From the NCBI GenBank assembly GCA_963693365.1, contig CAVNZM010000016.1, forward strand, positions 1,054,001-1,118,000: a stretch of 64,000 bases of DNA, given 5' to 3'. Shown one piece after another: positions 56,358-64,000 of this stretch (the first letter of the stretch is position 1; every line of letters starts with the position of its first letter). The DNA comes from Amoebidium appalachense. Its lineage: Eukaryota; Ichthyosporea. The position numbers and the translations under genes were made by a program. Under the pieces are notes generated by a model. The model did not search any database, was not told the origin of the DNA, and was given only the letters and a program-made list of their open reading frames with translations.

Positions 56358-58343
56358 TTTCGCGGAATGAGGTGGGGGTGTGCTGAGTGAGCAAATGTTA
56401 TTATTATTGCTGTTGTGCAATGAAACGTGTTCCATGGTTTTTGCCGTTTTATACCTGCACGGGGGGGGGGAGCAGGCGCAGCCGGCTGTTCGGCTACACG
56501 AGTGCATGCTTTTTTTTTGGTTTTTGGGGCCCTTCCAAACTGAACTTTCAGAATGTGCGTTCCGTGCACCGTGATTCCGGAACTGGGGATCTACAATGTA
56601 CCAATCAATCAACGAGAAATTAACCCAAAAATAGACCAGATCTCGAAAGTATGAATGAAGATTTGAAAACGTTAATCGGCTCAGAATCGGCTCATCGTCA
56701 TCATAAGGATGCATTGTGATTGGCTGTGAGAGCTGACCAATCAAAATCAGCGGGCATCATGGAAGTGTGGGAACTTGGCCCTCTGAACACAGAGCACAGG
56801 GCCGTGCTTGGAACCAGGCTAGGCAGCCAGGGTTCGAGGCTACACGTCCTGGTTTGGGATTCGCCAATAAAAATTTGGGAAAAGCGTTTGGGAAAATCCT
56901 GGGCGTGCACAAAAACATAATAAACAGACACGGCCCTCCTCCTCGCGATCGGCCCCCGGGCCCAGTGACCCACTGTCATACCCACGTGGCCCGCAGGGCC
57001 CGCAACCCTCTTCGGATCCCCCTTCCCCCCCCGGCCCTGCCCGGGGCGGGCCCCCTCCCGGTCCCGGGCCTCCCCCCCCCCCCCCCCCCCCCCCGGGCCC
57101 CCCCTCCGTTTGCCCTCACTGGAAAAGAAACCCTCCCCCCCCCCCCCCCCCCCGCCCCCCCCCCCCCCACCCCCTTCCCCACCCCCGGGGTCCCCGGCCC
57201 CCGCGGCATGATCGATGGGCATGTGCACCAATACACGGCTGTGTACTCACCCACAGCCTCATCATCCCACTTGTAACCCACTACGTGATCATGAGTCCCC
57301 CCTCCCGAGGCTCGCCCTATCCCCGCCCCCCGCCTCCCTCCTCCGGAACCCTCCCCCTACCTCCCTCCCCTCCCCGCCCCATTCCCTCTCCTTCCCCCCT
57401 CCCCTCCCCCTCCCTCCCAGGGAGGCCTCCCCCCCCCCCCCCCCCCCCCCCCCACCCCCCCCACCCCCCCCCCCCCTCAAATCCCCGGAGGTTCTTTGGG
57501 CTAATCCGGAAAAAAAAAAGTTTGGCGAATTCCCAAGCTCTTTTGGGAATTTCGATCCCTGCTTCAACAAAAAAGCATCGATCGTGCAAGTTGATCGACT
57601 CAGTTTGATGTGCCACAACAGTGATGCGTGATGCTATTGCGCAACTTGGTGGCAAATAAATGCACTTCCACCTAGAGTCAACTTGACAAGGTTCATATGC
57701 ACTGCAAATAATGGTCACAGTATTATTATCATCTGATCATGGACGAAGACCGCAGTATGATAAGTATTTGAGGGAGATTCATTTGAGTTGTACAACATGT
57801 ACACAACAATGTCGTATGCGCATGCATGTGCAACTTTCATATAAAAGAAATGTGCAACTTGTGGCACCATTGATTGGCATCACGTGCACTTTAAAATAAC
57901 TTCCATGTACACACTAATATCAAATATTTGCCCGTTCGACTCGGCTACGGCATGTCCGAGTGATGATACCATAGTACATTATTGGGGCGTGGTGACAACG
58001 TTAACAACCCCCCCCCCCCCCCCCCCCCCCGGCGCCCCCCCTCCCACACACACACACACAAACATATACCCCCCCCCCCCCCCCACCCGGCCCCCGCTCC
58101 CTCGTGATCACATTCACCCCCCCCCCCCCCCTCCCCCCCCCCCCCGGGCAGACCCAGTGGTACAATGCGTACATGCATGTACGCTGCGCCCCCACACCGT
58201 GGCGTACGCGCGCACCCAACATATATGTACACTCACCCGCACGTGCACAGACACACACTAGTTGAATTCGAGCGGTGTAGCTAAGTTCTGGGTTACACCT
58301 CTCTCGGTCTCCCTCCCTCTATCCTTCACTGCCCCCTTCTCGG

Positions 58344-58378
<35 letters not shown>

Positions 58379-58609
58379 CTCTCTCTCTCTCTCTCTCTCA
58401 ATTACACACACTCACACACCCACACACCCACCCACCCACCCACCCACACCCACACCCACACCCACACCCACACCCACACACTCTCTCTCTTTCTCTCTTT
58501 CTTTCTCTCTCCCTCTCTCTCTCTCCCTCCCCCCTCAGAGTCTCTCCCTCTCTACCTCTCTCTCTCGAGTTTCTCTCTCATTCTCTCTAGCTCTCTCTCT
58601 CTCTCTCTC

Positions 58610-58650
<41 letters not shown>

Positions 58651-59137
58651 TTTCTCTTTTTCTCTCCCCGGGCCTTCTCTCTCGCTATCTCTCTCGTTCT
58701 CTTTTTCAGGGCTCACCTACGCCCCCTCTCTCTCTTCCGGCTTTCCCCCTCCCCCCCAGGCTGCCCCAACCCTTTCATTAGTTATCAGCAACTAGCACCA
58801 CCACTGAAACACACCAAAGGCCTAGTTGATGGGCTGCATCTTCCACAATCCCCCCCCCCCTCCCCCCCCGCCCACCGCCACCGCCACCGCCACCCCAGGA
58901 AAAAAGAAAAAGAAAAAAGAAAAAAAGAAAAAGAAAAAAGAAAAAAAGGAAAAAAAAGAAAACGAACCGAAAAGAAATGAAGTGAAGTGAAGTCAAAAGA
59001 AAAGGGTAAAGATCACGAAACAAAAGAATTAAATGTATCGGAGCCTACAACTTTAAATGAAGAAGAAAAAGGCCGACATTAACTAGAGAAAAGTTTTGAA
59101 ATTAAAACTTGCATGCTCGCGTTCACCCACCCCGTGG

Positions 59138-59195
<58 letters not shown>

Positions 59196-59505
59196 TCACC
59201 TCCCCCCTCCCCCCTCCCCCCTCCCCCCGCCCCCCCCCCCACACACAAGCCACGTTACTTGAAATGGTACTTTGGTTTCCCAGGGCTGTTATCGCAACAA
59301 TGGGACTCTGATTGGCCGTTTTCATATAAACGATTCGTTTTTATTAAAACGTTAACAACAAAAAAAGTAGGAATATGGGAGCGTAACCATTAGTGAACCA
59401 ATTTATAGCGTGAGCACGAAAAAAAAACCAAAAAAAAAACCACACACACACACCCACACAACAAACCCCAAACCGCAATCATCAAAGGGAGGAAGGGGGA
59501 GGTGT

Positions 59506-59536
<31 letters not shown>

Positions 59537-59629
59537 GGGGGGGAGGGGGAGTTCGGTGCACGAACGGGGACAAACAAAGAGAGCGTGGCAATGCATGTCA
59601 GCGTAGATTATTTCAATTCGATTATTACC

Positions 59630-59713
<84 letters not shown>

Positions 59714-60082
59714 GGCTGGGGCGCGCGTGTGTTTGTTTGGCCTGTGTGTGCATGTGTGACTGTGCATGTGCGTGGGTGTATGACACAAGCAGCACAGCTG
59801 CAAATACGACTTTATTGTGTTCGTGAAAATTCTCGACAATTATTGCCCTTCACCTTCAACATATTAGAATCCCTCACGCACTTTGCCGTGTTTGTGCAAG
59901 TGTATAGTATACAAATATGTGGCCATCTTTACTACGTTGCTTGCGTGCAGTCATACATACATGTTTTGTTGTCTTCATCTATATGTATTAAAAATATAGT
60001 AGTTTCACCTTCGTATTCAGAGTAATCAAGAAAGAGAGTCCTTCATACTTTAAATCTGTCCCTTTGGAGGCGTCCATAGGTC
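56358..60082. other. Region between dioxygenase start and DDX54/DBP10 end
   Basis: From 56358 to 56950 there is unique sequence with several CCAAT/ATTGG pentamers (for example around 56716-56745), a plausible promoter zone. Then come C-rich DNA 57010-57195 and 57301-57476, C runs 58010-58030 and 58107-58145, (CA)n and (TC)n with (CCCACA)n 58347-58510, C run 58611-58647, (CA)n 59141-59191, G run 59520-59543, and C then A runs 59632-59710. No coding exon was supported. Confidence 0.6.
59811..59816 (-). promoter_or_regulatory. Candidate poly(A) signal for DDX54/DBP10 homologue
   Basis: AATAAA on the minus strand lies about 270 bases after the stop codon, inside an otherwise unique 3' flank. Being the canonical hexamer at a suitable distance is the only evidence. 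Confidence 0.45.
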
Positions 60083-60126
60083 TCACCTCCGTCCCTTGCT
60101 CTTCTTCCCGCCACCCCCGCCACGGC

Positions 60127-60164
<38 letters not shown>

Positions 60165-60241
60165 TGCGCGCATGCGGAGCACGTGTTTAGGAAAAGAGGG
60201 AGAAGATGAAGTAGACACGTCAGTCAGTCTACAGGCTACCG

Positions 60242-60273
<32 letters not shown>

Positions 60274-61012
60274 ACACACACACACAAAAACAAACGAAAC
60301 AAACAAAACCAAAAAAAAAAAAAAAAAAAAAAAAAACACAAACACCCACACCCACCACAGACATGGACTCACGCCCAGCCATTTTTTTAACCACACGAAC
60401 GAACCTCTCGAGCTTCTATTGCACAATACCCGCTTACCTATTTCCACAGATCCAATGCACCAAGGTGAATACCATACACAAACACACACAGGCTTCCCTA
60501 CCCACCTACCATCACACCTTACACGGCATACCCCCCCCCTCCCCCCCCCCCCCCCCCCTTCACACATACACAAACACAAACAAACACACCCCCACACACA
60601 AATATCTGCTCACCCACCAACTCCCCCTACCCCCCCAAAACACACGCACACACACACGCACACACGCACCTCTTGTTCATGGCCTTCTTCCTGCGCACCT
60701 CCTTCACGTGCTGCTCCTTCCTCTCCTTGATCTTCCTTTGTTTCAGCAGCTGGTCCTTGTTCTTCAGCTCACTGCGCACACGACCACCCTTGCTTGCTGC
60801 AAACGTAGGCGGAAAAAAAGAGAAAAAAGGAAAAAGGGAGGCAAAAAGAGAGGGGGGGGGGGGAAGGGTCGTTAGAAGAATGGGAGAGAAACTCAAAGTT
60901 CCCACCTAGAAACTCAAAATGAGACACTGGCATGCTGCAAGTGTGTGGCGGAAAATGGTGGGGAAGGAGTGAGGGAGGGAGGAAGGGAGGGAGAGAGCAA
61001 GAGAGAGACAGA

Positions 61013-61092
<80 letters not shown>

Positions 61093-61351
61093 TGTGGAAC
61101 ACCGTACGAAGAACAACTACACAATGAGAACACTGTGCAGAATACATGCAAAGGGATACATCGAAGTATGCAACATGAGCAACACGCTTAGTGTGCGAAT
61201 AGAGCAAAGCCCATCCTCAGAGAGAGAGAGAGGGGGGGGGGGGAGGGATGTATGCATTAGAAGATTGAAATCAAACTCTATAGAGGGGAGAAGTCATAAG
61301 GAAAAAAACACAGAATAACATCGCCAGAGCTCCCCCCCCCCCCCCCCTTTT

Positions 61352-61390
<39 letters not shown>

Positions 61391-62414
61391 GGGGGGGGGG
61401 GGGGGGGGGAGGGGAGGAGAGGGGGGTAGGCACGTACCCTTCTCCTTCTGAGGGCCACGTGCATAGTCGGACCTCCCTCTGGCCCTGCCCTTCTCTAGCT
61501 GCGGAATGTTCTCGTCTCCACGGCCCACGTGGTGCTTCTCCTTCCACTGCTTGTAGCTGATACCCGCCCAATCACGTGTTAGTTGCAATCTATGATTTCA
61601 ACCAATCACTTCTCTTTCATATTCTTCAGCTTTCGATCCCCCATATCCCCCATATCCCCCCCCCCCCCCCCCCGGTGAGTGCATGCGCGCATGTGTTTGT
61701 GTGTGTGTGTGTTTGTGTGTTTGTGTATGCCTGTACGGATATGGGTGAAGGTACGGATGTTACTAGGTTTAATTCTTACCCAGAAAAAACGACACACACT
61801 TGTTTATAATCCTATTTTATTTCATTTTTATAGGGCAGAGAGAGGGGGGGGGGGGGGGGGGGGGCAGGGGGAGAGTTGTCAAACATACATATCCGTCTTG
61901 TATGAGGCCAGGATCTTACGGCCAGACTCTGTGGTGATCTTTTTGTTCTTGCCGTCCGAGTCCTCCCTCACATACTTCTTCTTGCGTCGGTCCCACTTCA
62001 TCTGGAATTGCCCCACGTACATTTCAGAAGCAAACATGCGTTTTGTAAACAAAATGAAAAAACACCAACTTTGAACATAAAAAAAGAGACATACACGTTC
62101 ATCCACCCCCCCACCTCCCCCCCACACACGCACCTTCTGCTGCTTTGTCTTCATCTCGCCCGCATCCTCCCCCACCATATCCATCACTCCCCTCCCCCCC
62201 GTCCAAAAATTGCAGGAAAATAAAAAGACCCCCCTCCCCCCCACACACACACACACACACACGCGCGCGCGCAGACACACACACACACCTTCTGCTGCTT
62301 TGTCTTCATCTCATCCGCATCCTCTCCCACCATATCTCCCCTCCCCCCGCCCAAAAATTGTAGGAAAATAACCCCCCTCCCCCATCACAACCCAAAATAG
62401 TAGGAAAATAACAC

Positions 62415-62499
<85 letters not shown>

Positions 62500-63086
62500 C
62501 ACCTTCTGCTGCTTTGTCTTCATCTCATCCGCATCCTCTCCCACCATATCCATCACCTCCCCCCTTGCCGCCGCAGCAAACGAGTCACCCAAAGCAAGCG
62601 CAGACTCGGAGTGGAAGTCTGACGGCCGGTGGGGAATGTAGTGCTCCCGATCTTGGTGGCCCTTGCCTGCATGTAATTGGTTAGCATTTTGACGTTAGAC
62701 ACTATTGGAAAGTGGCCGTGGGGTATGTGTTTAGTGGTGGTTTTGGCAATGCCGGAAATGCTAGAGTGCCTTTCACTGGGCAAGCCGTGTTGTTCCATCT
62801 CTCTCTCCTTCTCCCCCTTCTCCGCTCTGATTCTCTTTCTCCCCCCCCCCCCCCCCCCCCCCTCTCCCCCCTATTCCTTGATTTTTTTTTGCCTCCCTAG
62901 GAAGGGGGTAGATGGGGAGGGGGAGGAAGTTTAGAATGCGGAATTCGGTAAGAAGTGCAACAAGGCGAGATACAAGCAGCAGGGCACATGGAAAGACAAA
63001 AATTCAATTATGCAACATCAGTTTTTCAATCTTTTTTTTTTCCTTTTTTTTCCTTTTTTTTGGGGGGGGGGGGGGGGGGGGGGGAG

Positions 63087-63152
<66 letters not shown>

Positions 63153-63322
63153 GGGGTATATAAAACGAACACGCACCATCATCCTCCATATCCTCGTGTG
63201 TTCTCTTTCTCCTTGCCGGGTCAATGATGTTGACCCCAAATGCAGCCTCAATGTCATGCTCAGTGCTCGTCTCCATGGCAACAGTAGGAAGATTGGTCGG
63301 TTGAGATGCCCTGCTGGCTTGC
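60083..63322 (-). CDS. DDX54: DDX54/DBP10-type RNA helicase, C-terminal exons only
   Basis: Exons (sense order) are 63322-63177, 62666-62503, 62001-61889, 61556-61438, 60796-60670 and 60125-60083; all phases match. They encode the tail that follows the helicase core and DBP10 domain in DDX54: DIEAAFGVNI, then EHYIPHRPSDFHSE, VMDMVGEDA, QMKWDRRKKKYVRED, TESGRKILASYKTD, YKQWKEKHHV, GRVRSELKNKDQLLKQRK, and a basic Gly/Lys end (RGGGGGKKSKGRR). Known members are nucleolar DEAD-box proteins for large-subunit ribosome assembly. The catalytic part lies beyond the right edge. The donor of exon 62666-62503 is triplicated. The exon 63322 acceptor could also be 12 bases downstream. The alternative frame of the last exon (PWRGWREEEQG) breaks the phase and was rejected. 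Confidence 0.85.
61018..61092 (+). repeat. (GT)n then G run in DDX54 intron
   Basis: (GT)n 61015-61048 is followed by about 43 G to 61091. It sits immediately before a copy of the dispersed intronic repeat (61092-61225). Confidence 0.9.
61092..61225 (+). repeat. Dispersed intronic repeat, copy in DDX54 intron
   Basis: GGAACACCGTACGAAGAACA, then AACACTGTGCAGAATACATG, GTATGCAACATGAGCAACAC and AGCAAAGCCCATCCTCAG follow the same order as the 63774 copy, more diverged. Confidence 0.6.
62134..62374 (-). repeat. Two extra copies of a DDX54 exon end with its donor
   Basis: Copies at 62337-62289 and about 62192-62134 repeat the last 50-58 bases of exon 62666-62503 (GATGAGATGAAGACAAAGCA and following) with the donor AAG/GTGTGTG. 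Each is preceded by a shared intron piece containing TTATTTTCCT and CAATTTTTGG. Exon-end spacing is 214 and 155 bp. The copy at 62134 has a Gly (GGC) in place of the second Asp. Confidence 0.92.
62412..62500 (+). repeat. C run then A run then (CA)n at the DDX54 donor
   Basis: C 62414-62435, A 62436-62485 and (CA)n to the donor of exon 62666-62503. In sense it is (GT)n, T run, G run. Confidence 0.95.
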
Positions 63323-64000
63323 CTGTGGTCCAATAGAAATGGTTGGTTAAAAAAAATAATAAATAAAAGAGCAAGGCTGACGATGAAAGAATTTTTTTGG
63401 ATAAAAGTAGACGGGATATCAGGGCTGGCTTGGCTGCAGACAAATAAATCCGATCACTTTAGATGACCAAAATGAATTGAATTGCATGGGGACCAATAAA
63501 ATACGAGCAGCCAAAAACTGGCAAGGATAGGTGTCTTTTCAGCACGTGCCTCTAGAATTCGATATGGACAGGTAAAAGGTTTGCAGTGTCCACTACTTTG
63601 AGGCTCGAGAAGGAATCACCGAGAAACTACCCCCCCCCAAAAAAAAAATTGGGGCGAGGGAACGTGATTAAATGCTTTGTAGGGAGTAAAATACACAGCG
63701 ATGCACACATCCAAGAGTGTGCATTACAAAAAAACAAGCAGAAATCATCCTTGAGTGAGGGGGAGAGAGGGGGGGGTTGAATGCGTCAAAAAGTACGAAG
63801 TACACAAGAACAAACGGATAACACGATGCCGAATGCAAGCCATACATAAAGAGTATGCATAATAAGCAGAGCCCATCCTCAGGGGGGCCCCACGTCATCC
63901 ACAGTACCCGAGTTTCGACCTATTCACCTCGTTAACGAAACCCAACTCAGATACTGTTTCACTTGAACATGGGTAGGTCACCCGTCTTGATCAGAGACGA
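63323..64000. other. Presumed DDX54 intron, no further exon resolved
   Basis: It contains CCAAT-rich unique DNA, C8 then A9 (63631-63648) and the reference copy of the dispersed repeat. A possible acceptor (GTCTGCAG, sense, near 63434) exists but the following frame has no DDX54-like content. Confidence 0.45.
63774..63912 (+). repeat. Dispersed intronic repeat, copy upstream of DDX54 exons
   Basis: Starts TTGAATGCGTCAAAAAGTAC, continues with AAGTACACAAGAAC, GGATAACACGATGC, TGCATAATAAGCAGAGCCCA, TCCTCAGG and GTCATCCACAGTACCC. This is the longest copy and can serve as the reference for those at 32105, 34505, 35091, 38615, 45365, 47249, 48118 and 61092. Confidence 0.75.

Noticed and set aside
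60001-60121. Alternative last exon reading PWRGWREEEQGTEVRPM and following
   Set aside because: It breaks the phase from the previous DDX54 exon. The frame ending KKSKGRR joins in phase and resembles known DDX54 tails.

Overview
The window is nuclear DNA of a eukaryote. Its genes are split by many short-to-medium spliceosomal introns, and three deeply conserved eukaryotic genes (LMBRD1, MEAK7, DDX54/DBP10 homologues) could be assembled exon by exon with matching intron phases. I cannot place the species. A fungal-type C2H2 protein, a three-AP2-domain protein, a transposase-exonuclease gene of a type I know from fungi, and an L1-like LINE point to a unicellular eukaryote, possibly an opisthokont or an alga. 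The most obvious property is an extreme load of simple sequence: poly-G/poly-C runs up to about 65 bp, (GT)n/(CA)n, (GA)n/(CT)n and compound tracts. These fill most introns and often touch the splice sites.

Layout. 1-6632 (minus): a multi-exon gene running off the left edge, encoding a DUF6729-like zinc-ribbon region, a DDE-type transposase core and a WRN/RNase D-like 3'-5' exonuclease. 6633-8958: AT-richer unique DNA. 8959-9802 (plus): a two-exon C2H2 zinc-finger gene, the only plus-strand gene I can support. 9803-15509: spacer with a 5'-truncated LINE copy (about 13205-14330) bracketed by an older inverted repeat. 15510-17488 (minus): AP2-domain/AT-hook gene. 20640-25671 (minus): a near full-length LINE with ORF1, an endonuclease-RT ORF2 broken by one base, and a 3' end carrying inverted tandem units. 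25.7-29.0 kb: simple repeats. 29015-39911 (minus): LMBRD1 homologue, 13 exons, 542 codons, with a 16 x 51 bp minisatellite in intron 1 and a 250 bp palindrome in intron 4. 43149-52013 (minus): MEAK7 homologue, 11 exons, about 486 residues. 55371-56357 (minus): intronless TauD/TfdA-family dioxygenase. 60083-63322 and beyond (minus): 3' exons of a DDX54/DBP10-type RNA helicase.

Recurring oddities tie the window together. (1) The 3' ends of several exons, with their donor sites, are duplicated inside the following intron; three of these copies lie 230-239 bp from the original. (2) Microsatellites are anchored on splice sites: (GT)n starts at donors and (CA)n ends at acceptors, so the two ends of some introns are complementary. 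(3) Otherwise intact conserved exons carry a single extra base in a run of 6-7 identical bases. (4) A short dispersed repeat sits in introns of three different genes, always in one orientation. LMBRD1 (lysosomal cobalamin export) and MEAK7 (lysosomal mTOR signalling) are both lysosome proteins in animals, but I see no sign that their proximity is functional. No tRNA, rRNA or CRISPR was recognised.
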